This document shows positions 1 to 8,786 of a stretch of DNA of 18,063 nucleotides, piece after piece. The notes below the pieces were generated by a model that ran no database searches, was not told the DNA's origin, and saw only the letters and a list, made by a program, of their open reading frames with translations. The DNA is taken from assembly GCA_003024985.2 (NCBI GenBank), contig PXIH01S0008299.1. One strand, written 5' to 3'. Position 1 is the stretch's first letter. Each line of letters begins with the position of its first letter. This DNA is from Euperipatoides rowelli (taxonomy: Eukaryota; Onychophora; Udeonychophora; Euonychophora; Peripatopsidae). A program made the position numbers and the translations under genes.

Positions 1-274
1 TAAAACTAAATTTCTATCAAAACTATTACTATTTTCCTTGTCTCTTACTATTTAGCATTTATAACAGAAGTAAATTGACATATACTCAAATTATTTGATG
101 TTATCTTGGTACATATAATATAATAATTAATGTTATCTTGATTCTTGTGAAAGCCTTCTTCCTGCATTTCCAACGAGCTCATTGTATTGTACGTTTACAA
201 TACAGATAAAATGTGTAGGTTAGCTACATTTTTTTTGTTGTTGTTGTTCTTTTGTTTTATATATACTGTGTTGA
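1..274. other. AT-rich flank / possible LINE 5' UTR, no gene seen
   Basis: No protein similarity can be read in any frame. The stretch is A+T-rich and has a short TTG run near 232-250. It lies just upstream of the first coding trace of the CR1-like LINE, so part of it may be that element's 5' untranslated region. No element boundary or target duplication is recognisable here. Confidence 0.5.
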
Positions 275-562
275 AATAATAAATCTCTGTCCATTTATCA
301 ATCACATTACTCTATTAAGAAAGGAGGAAGAGGAAAAACGGCAAGGAAAGCAAAAATAGATCTCGTAAAACTTTGCAAGACTAAGACAAAAGAACATGTC
401 AATAACATTATTGTAAAGAACTATAATATATGCTCTATCTATAATAAAAGAGTGATAAATGGAATCAAATGGAATCGCTGCTTAAAATACTTTCACAAAG
501 CGTGGAGCGTTGGTTCCACCAACACATACTGGTACTGCAAAAAATGCAAGAAAAAAGATTAA
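275..562 (+). pseudogene. LINE ORF1 N-terminal Cys/His finger, degenerate
   Basis: An open frame without an ATG, ending at a stop at 560-562. A Lys/Arg-rich stretch is followed by a finger-like pattern: a Cys at 431-433, then WNRC, then KYFHKAW, then YWYCKKCKKKD at the end. The C...C...H...C..C spacing resembles a PHD/treble-clef finger that has lost ligands: the usual second Cys of the first pair and the Cys after the His read as other residues (Trp for the latter). Such fingers in ORF1 proteins are thought to aid nucleic-acid or chromatin contact. It is probably the start of the same ORF1 as the PHD finger 30 bases downstream, now separated by stops. It could instead be an upstream exon or an unrelated fragment. 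Confidence 0.55.
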
Positions 563-590
563 AAAACAAATGAAAATATGAATTCTTTAA

Positions 591-863
591 TACCATTTAA
601 ACCACCAACATCCAATAAAAAATATCATTCATGTCAGATATGACTGTTTGTTCTCTTGTAATGGTCTTTATGATGAGATAGCATGTGATGTCTGTATCAC
701 AAGGTATCACACCTCATGTATAAAGATGGATAAATCCTTGTTTGATGTTTTTGCAAATGACATACCAGGTTTCTTCTGGACTTGTTCAAAGTGCTCTGGT
801 TTGGTAAGAGAATGGATGGAATCATTCAAAAGGTGTGAGTTGTCAAATGTAGAATCATGGTAA
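591..863 (+). pseudogene. LINE ORF1 PHD finger
   Basis: The frame is open from 591 to the stop at 861-863. Readable zinc ligands are ACDVC, then RYHTSC, then FFWTCSKC, giving C-x2-C-x4-H-x2-C...W-x-C-x2-C, the second half of a PHD finger. The first Cys pair is out of frame: SCQI is read from 629-640 in another frame and stops at TGA 641-643, so one base was gained or lost near 640. PHD fingers are known in ORF1 of CR1-like LINEs, where a DNA or chromatin binding role is inferred. No ATG is available near the start because the true N-terminus was upstream. The ORF1 identity is well supported by the esterase and ORF2 downstream. Confidence 0.8.
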
Positions 864-1790
864 ACTTTCATAATACCAAAAACTTCAACAATTCATGCAG
901 ATGTCTTATCAAATTCATATTACTTAGATCATTATCACATAATCTTTATTATAAATTGTGATATAAACAATATCAAAATTAAAAAAATAATATCTTCCAT
1001 ATCAAAAGATAATTCAAACACCGATCCAATCTTATATAGAAATTTGTCTTTTGTAAATCAAAACAATAATTCCATTATTTATAACTGATAATATAATTGA
1101 CAGATCAATTACAGATCCATTAAGGATTAACACAATATCATTTCAAGATTCAATACATATAAACAATATACTTGACTTCTCACCACTTCATAATTTATTA
1201 CCACATTTGGTTGGTGCGTTAAGTTCTCCAAAATTATTCACTCCTTCACTCTCAACGTACAAATTAATCAAAAATACAAACTCAAACTGTTACTACTACC
1301 AAGGAGAAAAATACTAAATTTGTGGATAAAAATAAAAATTCTAGTCTTCCAAGTGATATAAGATCTGATAATTTACTAGGCTACATGAAGATTTAAAAAA
1401 AAAGGGGAGAAAGAAATCTCTGTATTATAAATTCAGACAAAACTCACTCACCCAATCAGAAGTATGAAAACAAACATGAAAATGAATATCACCTTCTCTC
1501 AGATTTACTAAGAAAATTATGTTATAAATTTAATCTCAAAATTTTTTACAAACTTGTGGAGTCAGCTCTTAATTATTATACCTTAACTGAAAATTCTTTG
1601 TCTTGAGATCTATTGTCAGGTTTAATCTCAAACTTTATATTTTCCTCTATAGATCACCTCCAAGAACAAAAGAAAATAATCATTGAATCTATCAAATACT
1701 TACATTATGGTTTACTTGACCTGATAATGCTTTTTGATGCTAGTTTTACTATTCCAAAATTCAGCGATTCAAGTCATAAAATTAATATGC
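864..1790 (+). pseudogene. LINE ORF1 linker, first part
   Basis: Between the PHD finger and the SINE. Short open pieces rich in Asn, Ile, Lys and Ser can be read, for example 924-1086, and 1613 to the SINE boundary with a Glu/Lys-rich segment EQKKIIIESIK. No conserved motif is recognisable. Its position between the PHD and esterase modules suggests the low-complexity linker of ORF1, but this is inferred from order only. The open frame from 1613 runs on to 1891 only by reading into the SINE, so its last part is not element protein. Confidence 0.45.
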
Positions 1791-1800
1791 GGAATATTTT
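1791..1800 (+). repeat. target site duplication of SINE, left copy
   Basis: GGAATATTTT here matches 2123-2132 exactly. The two copies flank the tRNA-derived SINE, as expected for LINE-driven insertion. Confidence 0.75.
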
Positions 1801-2036
1801 TATTTTCTTAATATCTCGCCTAACGGCTAAGGAGACCTACTATATACATATGTACAATATTTACAGGCTGTCATACTGGATACAACAATGATGAGATTTC
1901 CGGATTCGTTCCAAGGGTCAACCATTACTTTCTAAATTCAAATCTTGTGAATGTAAAGTCCTATTTGAATTCTGACTGGATGAATAACACCCAGAATCCT
2001 GTCTTTCCGAAAGAAAGAGATTTGGGTCGGAAGCAC

Positions 2037-2049
2037 GAGCCTTGAACTC
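2037..2049 (-). promoter_or_regulatory. SINE pol III B box
   Basis: GAGTTCAAGGCTC on the minus strand agrees with the GGTTCRANNCC consensus except for the first G. Confidence 0.7.
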
Positions 2050-2091
2050 ATCCTGTGCTGACACCAAGGAGCATCAAGCAGTGCAGATCAT

Positions 2092-2103
2092 CCCACTGTG
2101 CCA
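2092..2103 (-). promoter_or_regulatory. SINE pol III A box
   Basis: TGGCACAGTGGG on the minus strand fits the TRGCNNAGYNGG consensus fully. Confidence 0.75.
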
Positions 2104-2122
2104 CAGCCCCTTGGCCTATGGA

Positions 2123-2132
2123 GGAATATTTT
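2123..2132 (+). repeat. target site duplication of SINE, right copy
   Basis: GGAATATTTT, identical to 1791-1800, on the 5' side of the minus-strand SINE. Confidence 0.75.
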
Positions 2133-2604
2133 AATAATGATAAAAATACTTACATATTCATGTTAATACAGTGAAGCAATTTAATGATAATGTGGGTTTT
2201 TAACAAATACCCCTCAAAATTGTACAAAAATTCCAGTAATATCTAAAGCAGTTATCAATCACTCAAGCAAAAACAATATTGTCCACATTTCCAGCTCTTC
2301 AAACATCTCAAATTCTTCATTATGTAATGAAATAATTCCTGGAAAACAATTATCATAAGATATAGATACACACATTAACAATAAAAATTAAAACAAAAAA
2401 AAATAAGATCCAAAATACCTCAAACAATAATAAAAATAAGTATCCAAGATATTCTTCCTCCTAAAGACAAAAATATTATAGTAAAACAAATACGAAGGGC
2501 TACACCAGTAAATGCCACCAGTAATATATCAAATTCCCAATTAAATACTAATCTTATTTAACAAAATATGTTACTGACTAATCAAATTTTAAAAAAAAAT
2601 AATA
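2133..2604 (+). pseudogene. LINE ORF1 linker, second part
   Basis: ORF1 resumes after the SINE. A Ser/Asn-rich open piece is readable at about 2231-2359, and a second at about 2438-2562 that starts ILPPKDKNIIVKQIRR. Low-complexity Ser/Asn segments are typical between the PHD and esterase domains of CR1-like ORF1 proteins. No catalytic motif is expected or seen. Confidence 0.45.
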
Positions 2605-3320
2605 ATGTTATTAGCAGATTCTCATGGGAAAAAACTTGATTTATCATTTAAAATCGATACTGGTGAAAAATTTGACTTCACTTCATCCATACACCACACG
2701 AGGGCTTTAGGATCACGTTGGTCTATCTACAAAACTCTGTTTTATGCTATGTACACTTTTAAAGCTTTTAATAATGATTTTCATGTTAGAGACACAAATG
2801 TCTATCAGGCAATAGAATTGTGCATTTCTCTCAGAAAATGGATTTGAAAAATCTTGCATCAGCTGATAGAGAAAATTCCTGCCATANANCTGTTAATAGC
2901 TCTNGTAGAAAATGAGTAAAATGTTGATAGACCAATGTGATCCTAAACCCTCATGGGATAATTCCTCTATTCTCAATATATTACCTCTATTAGACTATTG
3001 GTTTAATTGTCTTGATGATAATGATACTCTAATAGGAGGCTCATTTGACCAAAATTACAAAGATATTTTTGTTGCATTAAATACACTAAATAAAAAGAAA
3101 AAAACCTTCAATAATATTGGCTAAATTGCCAAAAAAAAATTAAAAAAGGCTATAAAAAAGTAACACCACCATTGAAGCAATAATTCTTTGTCAAACAAAG
3201 AAATATTAGGTGATAAGTTATATATACTTGACATTGGTAACATAGATAAATTAAGTTACTCTCCTTCTGGTTTTTACCTCAATAATTTAGGTAAAAAGAT
3301 TTCAGAATATTCAATATTCT
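2605..3320 (+). pseudogene. LINE ORF1 SGNH-type esterase, inactive
   Basis: The frame starting at 2605 opens with LLADSHGKKL, which matches block I of SGNH/GDSL hydrolases (GDS with the nucleophilic Ser, codon 2620-2622). The last block is readable at about 3269-3298 as GFYLNNLGKK, where the family has D-x2-H-L-N-x2-G; the catalytic His is replaced by Tyr (3275-3277). Between them the frame is broken (stop at 2847, Ns at 2887, 2889 and 2904, new open piece 2912-3124). Esterase domains are known in ORF1 of CR1-like elements and are thought to act on lipid or membrane substrates; their exact role is unsettled. This copy could not be active. Identification rests on two blocks plus position, so it is good but not certain. 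Confidence 0.65.
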
Positions 3321-3598
3321 AAAATTAATATTTGATGATTAATTTTGGAAAAAAAATACATCGTTCAAAATATATATAAAAATGAATCTTTAAGTTCCGA
3401 TTCAACTTTATACACATACTCAAAAAATTGCACAATCTTAAACCCTCCTAAACAAAATAAAAAATATCCATTAAAAACTCATTATAATCAGATCAAACAA
3501 ATTACAATTGAATTATCCACACAACTCCTAATCCTCTTTAGATTTATCTAACAAATCAACTTTCAAATAGCAATCAAAACAACCTCAATTTAACAATA
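3321..3598 (+). pseudogene. ORF1-ORF2 junction, unassigned
   Basis: A 68-codon open piece (3345-3551), rich in Lys, Asn and Thr, is visible. It may be the ORF1 tail or the start of ORF2. It has no recognisable domain. Confidence 0.3.
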
Positions 3599-4363
3599 AT
3601 GTTAATAAATATCCCATCGATTCCTACATCACTTCTTGCTTTCACTAATATTTGTGCTTTGTTAAATAAATTAGATGCTTTAAAGATATATCTTAATGCA
3701 AATGACATTCCAATTGTCTTTGTTGTTGAAACCGGACTGTCGAAGGAAATTCCTGACTCAAGAATACTCATTAACGATTATTCTTTCAGCAGAAAAGACC
3801 ATATAAATAAAAAGGGAGGAGGATTAATAATATATAATAAATCTGATCTAGCACTAAATAGAATTCCTGAGATTGAAAACACTGATTAGAAATTATCTGG
3901 TCTTCTTTAATATGTGACAGTAATATCAATCTAATAGGCTTATTCTGTAGAAGCCCTTCCAGTGATGTGACAAACGATAAATTAATACAAGAAAACTTAT
4001 TAAATGCTTATAAATTTTACACATCAGGTAATTATTTCGATTTCATCTTAATGGGAGACTTTAACCTCCCACAAATTGACTGGAATCTAATTAGCTTCAA
4101 CAACAAATCAAATTCATTTGAATCATGGTTTATTGGTTTTATTTATAAAAAACTACTTTACCCAAAACATAAAATTCCCAACTAGACTAAGAAATAGAAA
4201 TACCTCCCTGCTGGATCTCATTATAAATAAAATTCAATATATTTGACTTTAAACAATCTTCTCCTATAAATAAAAGTGATCATAATATCATTGAATTTAA
4301 TATTTCTTATCCAATAAAATATAAAAAAGTAAAAACTCACATAAAATTATTTAACAAACAAAT
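3599..4363 (+). pseudogene. LINE ORF2 APE-type endonuclease domain
   Basis: The endonuclease nicks chromosomal DNA to prime reverse transcription. Motifs in order: NICALLNKLDAL near residue 17 (the family's N..SL.nK), VVETGLSKEIPDS with the metal-binding Glu, KKGGGLIIYNK, a degenerate FCRSPSS for the YRPP block (after a stop at 3887-3889), MGDFNLPQIDWN with intact GDFN at 4054-4065, PTRLRNRNTSLLDLI in a shifted frame at about 4178-4222, and SDHNIIEF with the catalytic SDH at 4275-4283. At least one stop and two frame changes break it. The ATG at 3601 is the first in frame, but the true ORF2 start could be slightly upstream. Neighbouring order (esterase before, RT after) is normal for the clade. 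Confidence 0.85.
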
Positions 4364-4849
4364 TACATGCAAATAAACAAAAGCTTAGACAACCTAGATA
4401 TTTCTTCTCTCACGAACTCTGAAAATTTTTGTCAAGATTATGACCCATTAATACAGAGAATTAAAACAATCATTGATGCAAATATCCCGAAAAAGGGGAT
4501 AAAATTAAATAAAAATAATGGCAACACTAGTAAATGGTTAAATAATGAAATTCTGATTAACGAGAAAAAAAAGCAAGTTTTGATATGTATAAAAACTCTA
4601 AAGAAATATCCGATTACAAGAAATATAAAATTTTAAGAAATAGAGTTGCCAATAAAATAAAAAAATAGACAAATTTATGAAGAAAACCTATTAATTACAA
4701 CACAAGACAGGCAAAAGATATTTACATACATTAAAGAATACAACAAATATAGTCCAAAAACAATTTCTAAAATAAAAATTGATGATATAATGTCAGAAAA
4801 TATCAATTAAATTTTTGACCATTTTGAGAAATTCTACACTCATTTTAAT
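4364..4849 (+). pseudogene. LINE ORF2 linker between endonuclease and RT
   Basis: A Lys/Asn/Ile-rich open piece at 4367-4636 and shorter pieces to 4849 fill the normal spacer between endonuclease and reverse transcriptase. It contains basic clusters such as EKKKQVLI. No motif of its own is seen; it is assigned by position. Confidence 0.6.
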
Positions 4850-5855
4850 ATGATTAATTCAAGCTCTATCTCTCTTCCTGATATACAATGTACTATTGAA
4901 ATCCTAATAATATCTCAAGAAAAAATAAAATCAATAATCAAATCATTAAAAACTTTAAATGCTTTCGGCATAGATGAAATATTCAACATTGTCATCAAAA
5001 ATTGTGAGATTTCTTTTAGCCAATTCCTACACATCATGTTCCTTAATACCAAAAGACTGGAAAATAGTAAAGATATTACCTCATTATAAGAAAGGTTTAT
5101 GAACACAAATAAATTCCTACTGTCCGATTTCACTAACGTCTTCTTGTCTTTCAAAAATAGCCGAAAAATTAATCCTTTCTCTACATAACTTAGACATTGA
5201 TAGAAACAACATACTATCACACACACAATATGGATTTTAAAAAAATACCTCAGTTCAACACAATTTATTAAACACTTTTAATAATTGGCTAGAAAACTTT
5301 GAAAATCAACAAGGTATTGAGTTTGTGTTTATTGATCTCTCTTCCGCCTTTGACACAGTTTGTCATACCACATTAATAAACAAACTAATCAAATACAACA
5401 TAAATATTTATCTGATTATATGGATTAAAAACTTTTTAGTAAATAGACACATCTACGTACAAATTGATAACAATAAATCAAAACCATTCATAATTAATAG
5501 AGGTCTGCCTCAAGGTGCAATCCTCTCAGCTAAATTATTCAACATCCTCCTTGCTGACTTGGATAAGGGCATAAAAACTAATGTCACACAATTTGCAGAT
5601 GATTTAAAAATATTTAAAGTTATTAATGACATTCAAGACTGCAAACTATTTCAAGATGGCCTTAATTATTTATATCAATGGATTAAGAGTAATAATCTTC
5701 TAATGAATGCTGATAAAACAAAAGTAATGTCAATAAAACAAAAGAAAGTCAGATTTAATTATACTATAGACAATATTGAGTTGAGATATACCACTGAACA
5801 TCGTGATTTAGGTATTATCCTAGATACTAAGTTTTGTTTCTCAAATCACATCTAA
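4850..5855 (+). pseudogene. LINE ORF2 reverse transcriptase
   Basis: RNA-dependent DNA polymerase of the LINE. In order: SLKTLNAFGIDEI (about 4946-4984), DWKIVKILPHYKKG after a frame change (about 5056-5098), CPISLTSSCLSKIAEKLI (the family's YRPISL block), TQYGF, then the clean frame 5325-5855. That frame holds FIDLSSAFDTV (motif A, catalytic Asp), GLPQGAILSAKLFNILL (motif B, GLPQG at 5502-5516) and QFADDLKIF (motif C, FADD at 5592-5603), followed by LLMNADKTKVM and DLGIILD of the thumb side. Both Asp residues of motif C and the motif A Asp are retained. One stop (about 5239) and frameshifts before 5300 disable it. Confidence 0.92.
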
Positions 5856-6366
5856 TTCCTAATAAAAAAAACTAACTCATTAATGGGAATGTTTAAAAAC
5901 TCATTCTCTAAAATAAATTCCAACATGTTCTGTCTGTTATATGATACATATATATCTCCCTATTATCAATTTTGCTCCTCAAATATAACAACATCACAGG
6001 AAAAAGACTCCTCTCTTTAGACAAAACTGTAAGAAGATTTACAAAAAGTGTCTATGGTCTACATTCTATACACTATACGAACACCTGAAAATTTTAAATA
6101 TATTGCTTCCTTCTCAACAATTCAAACGCAACGATCTAATATTTACATATAAATACTTCCACAAAAACTATTTCTTACCAAACCTTTTTTCATTAAGAAA
6201 ATCAAACAGAATGAGGGGCCACAAAATACACATTGTCAAAAAATGCTTCAGACTGGGGTTAACCAGACATTTTATTTCTTATAAGTCTATCGATGACTGG
6301 AATAGGCTCCCAGAACAATTGGTTTGTGTGGAATCTATTTTTATTTTTAAGCATGTATTTAGGTGA
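5856..6366 (+). pseudogene. LINE ORF2 C-terminal domain
   Basis: Continues from the RT. After a stop at 5853-5855 the readable text includes KKTNSLMGMFKNSF and LLYDTYISPYYQF, the usual 'F..LY.tyV.P.LeY' region. Then the open frame 6103-6366 has NRMRGHKIHIVKK and SYKSIDDWNRLPEQLV, matching the conserved R-x-RGH...WN-x-LP ending of CR1-, L2- and Jockey-type ORF2 proteins. The stop at 6364-6366 is probably the natural end of ORF2. Confidence 0.82.
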
Positions 6367-6620
6367 ATTTTTTAAATTAGTTGTAAAGTTTTTAGAAATT
6401 GGTTATGCATAATCACTAAATATTTTTTTTTTAATCTATGTCACCAATATAGATTAATGATATAACATGTGCCCTAGAACTAATAATTAATTTGTAAATA
6501 TATTAATATTTTCACACTTATTTTTTGTAACAACTAATGCTTTGTATACTGACTATTTTATTTATTTGGCTAAAAGTTGTATACCATGAATAAAATTCAA
6601 TTTAATTAAAAAAATTCAAA
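6367..6620 (+). other. LINE 3' UTR with A-rich tail
   Basis: Non-coding and very A+T-rich. It ends in a polyadenylation signal and an imperfect repeat of AATTCAA/AATTAAA-type units (about 6592-6625) in place of a pure poly-A tail. Short simple-repeat 3' ends are typical of CR1-like elements. The exact end is uncertain because no target duplication was found. Confidence 0.55.
6589..6594 (+). terminator. polyadenylation signal AATAAA
   Basis: A canonical AATAAA about 220 bases after the ORF2 stop and just before the A-rich element tail. Confidence 0.55.
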
Positions 6621-6728
6621 ATTAAATACTATTAAGCATTTTAAAAAGAGACAACTCTGCATTTCCATGATTGAATAACATATATACCAAGATCCTAATT
6701 GGTTGAAAACTTTTATGGGTTGTCCTCA

Positions 6729-6972
6729 TCTATATATTAATAAGTGAAGGGAAAACTTTGGATTCCTTTTTAAGCATATTCCGTGCACATAGGAGTGTGA
6801 GATTTGGCAGAGTTAAAGTTTATATGGAGAGGAAGTGCAATGAGCTAAAATTTACATATAAAATTAAAACATTCATTGTTTAGCGTTGTGGCGGCTTTTT
6901 ACAAAGGAGAGTCCCATTTTTACAAAGGAAATTTTCTTAATAGTCGAATTTCGACCAACACTGGATTACTAG
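6729..6972 (+). mobile_element. non-autonomous Helitron, copy 1
   Basis: A 244-bp element with all the terminal signs of a Helitron. It starts with TC (TCTATATATTAATAAGTG) after an A (6728) and ends with CTAG (6969-6972) before a T (6973), the canonical A^T target. A subterminal hairpin GTCGAA-t-TTCGAC lies at 6943-6955, with CCGGATTA-like sequence (here ACTGGATTA) between it and CTAG. It has no coding capacity, so it would have depended on a Rep/helicase from elsewhere. A second, inverted copy lies at 8787-9007. Relative to that copy it has an internal 21-base-period duplication of TTTTTACAAAGGA at 6896-6908 and 6917-6929. Helitrons make no target duplication and none is seen. Confidence 0.82.
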
Positions 6973-7172
6973 TAGTCTTTAAATCCCAGAACCAAGATTC
7001 CTTCCAAGCAATGATTGAAATGACAATTTGTCCCTATCTGTAGTAATTCGTGTGGATATGTTTGCTTGGCATAATTTCTCTCTGCATTTGTCCACTTATC
7101 ATACAGATTCATAGAAAACAGGGAGTAGACCGCAGTGGCTATATGGGCTTGATTTAATTGGATTGTTCCCAA
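6969..7172 (-). other. 67-codon open stretch of unknown origin
   Basis: Open between a TGA at 7173-7175 and a TAG supplied by the CTAG end of Helitron copy 1. The translation has balanced composition for this AT-rich region, for example AVYSLFSMNLYDKW and YPHELLQIGTNCH, and looks more protein-like than the surrounding frames. It has no ATG at its start, and I do not recognise the family. It could be an exon relic of a host gene, a piece of another element, or chance. No convincing polypyrimidine tract and AG acceptor were seen upstream. Confidence 0.25.
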
Positions 7173-8786
7173 TCACAGAATGTTGTTAAAATCCTATTTG
7201 TTTAAGCCTGCTACATTAAAGCAATGTTATTTTCAAACCTATGTTTGACCTAATATATTACAAATTTACATGATATTTTATGTAAAGTATTTTATTGGAA
7301 AAATTGATTATAACCAAAATCATTTAGAATAAGTTGAAGATGAGAATTTATATTGATATTATACATATTTCACTTATTGTTTCTGAACCCATAAATATTT
7401 TCAAACCTGAAATTTTTTTATTGAATAATTTACTCGAGCCAATAAATAAGAAATAATGGAAATAAATGTATTGATCTAAATCAATACCATACATTAACTC
7501 TAGGATTAACAAAGGTTATTCTGGCTTTTTCAATATCTAATGAATATTTTATTATCTTAAAAGAAAACTCGTAATAAATTACACAAATAAAAGGTTTAGT
7601 TTGCTTTTCACATTAAGGACATTAAGTTAGAATTATTTGCTTTTATTGATTTCATCCAATGTAATATAAAGAGTCTATGAACAAATTAAAAATTACAATT
7701 AAATATTTAACAAATTGAAATAAAAGATTCTTTAAAAGAATTTAGTATTATAGACATTGTACATTAGCAAAATCATTAATTAATAAAATTTTCTTACATA
7801 TATATTTTATTTTAAAGAAGGTACTTTAATAATAAGACAAAATAAAACAGGAAATTTTTTTATCTTGATCATATGATAACTAGTAAAAAAAATAAGTAGT
7901 GTAAAAAAATGCCCTTATCTTTTATTTTTGCTAGAATTTTTTTCCCACTTGTCTAAAACTTTTTTCAAATGTATTAAGATATTATAGATTAAAGTACATT
8001 TTGTTATATTTTAAGCCGCCTTGATGAGCTTAAGCTGGCTTCACCATAGTTATGTTTGGGGATAGGTAAAGAGTTTACTTTCCAGACCCCCCCCCCCCCT
8101 TCATCAGTGCTTTGTTCATATATCTAATGCCAGTTTGGGTGGCTATATTTGGAGGGGGGGTGGGGTCGAGTCCAGAAAGCAAACTCTTGCCAGGATAGTT
8201 AGGTAGCATAATTAAGATCGCATCCTCCCCCCCCCCTCACACAAAATGTTATATATACAAAACCCCTACCCAACAACTCCAACTCTGATACCTTACATAA
8301 ATGTTTTATTTCCTACATTAATACCTTCATGCATAAATAGCTATATTGTATTAATTGAAACTCACAATTTTTCGAAGTGTCATTGTTTCGTCGACCATAA
8401 CCCATTGCACACCCTTTCAACATTGGCAGTTAGAAGAATAATTATTAAATACATTATTGTCGTTAAAACAATATTATTATGATAAATTTCAGATTTAATA
8501 GTCTTATAAAAATTGATATAGTATCTCAGATTGTATATTATAAAATGTAATAATGCATGTTATTATCAAACCTTTTATATCATAATGAGCAAAATATAAA
8601 CATATATAGATTATTCAAAATAAAGTATACTATGTGCTACTACACAGCATTCATAGAAACAGTGGCTCAAGATAAGTTCATTAAGAGTCAATCTAATAAT
8701 AATAATAATAATGTAGATCACCTTGTTCTCATTAGAAATGTAATTTATTGCAGTGTCAGCCTTTTCAATAATAATATTTATTAAAA
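6973..8786. other. AT-rich spacer between Helitron copies, no certain gene
   Basis: About 1.8 kb with no recognisable protein. It holds a 67-codon open stretch on the minus strand next to copy 1 (described separately), a C/G-run hairpin (8069-8188), a third C run at 8227-8236 and a short (AAT)n tract near 8696-8712. The other open frames are short, low-complexity and lack motifs. No helicase or Rep motif was found, so this is not the body of one large Helitron. Confidence 0.55.
8069..8188. repeat. inverted repeat with long C and G runs
   Basis: The arms AAGAGTTTACTTTC (8069-8082) and GAAAGCAAACTCTT (8175-8188) pair at 13 of 14 positions. Inside the arms sit a run of 13 C (8087-8099) and a GGGGGGGTGGGG tract (8154-8165), which can pair with each other or form G-quadruplex/i-motif structures. 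A further run of 10 C follows at 8227-8236. It may be an eroded MITE-like fold-back element. Confidence 0.6.

Larger units (their letters stand above)
1801..2122 (-). mobile_element. tRNA-derived SINE inserted in LINE ORF1
   Basis: On the minus strand the element begins with a tRNA-like head around 2110 (GGGGCTGTGGCACAG). A pol III A box, TGGCACAGTGGG, lies at 2103-2092 and a B-box-like GAGTTCAAGGCTC at 2049-2037. About 43 bases separate them, longer than in most tRNAs and suggestive of a long-variable-arm tRNA (Leu or Ser type) or an insertion. A body unrelated to tRNA follows (about 2030-1820), ending in an A-rich tail (AAGAAAATAAAA). A 10-bp direct repeat flanks it. SINEs are transcribed by RNA polymerase III and moved by a partner LINE's enzymes. 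The family is not identified; the body may hold a conserved central domain. The head is 'mixed' evidence; the duplication is seen directly. Confidence 0.8.
275..6620 (+). mobile_element. CR1-like non-LTR retrotransposon, near full length, decayed
   Basis: A LINE that copies itself by target-primed reverse transcription. In order on the plus strand it shows a vestigial Cys finger (275-562), a PHD finger (591-863), a Ser/Asn-rich linker, an SGNH-esterase relic (2605-3320), an APE endonuclease (3599 to about 4363), a reverse transcriptase (4850-5855) and a C-terminal domain (5856-6366). Then come a 3' UTR and an AATAAA signal. PHD and esterase domains in ORF1 are an established hallmark of CR1-like elements. 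Stops and frameshifts interrupt every domain, so the copy is dead, yet most catalytic motifs survive, suggesting moderate age. A SINE interrupts ORF1. Both ends are approximate: the left is where the first open coding trace begins and the right is where the A-rich tail ends. L2 or another Jockey-superfamily clade is a possible alternative to CR1. Confidence 0.85.

Noticed and set aside
1613-1891. 92-codon open frame as a single protein
   Set aside because: Its last 30 codons read into the antisense of the SINE. Only the part before 1791 can belong to the LINE.
4915-5226. 103-codon minus-strand frame
   Set aside because: Antisense shadow of the plus-strand RT, which has clear motifs in the same interval.
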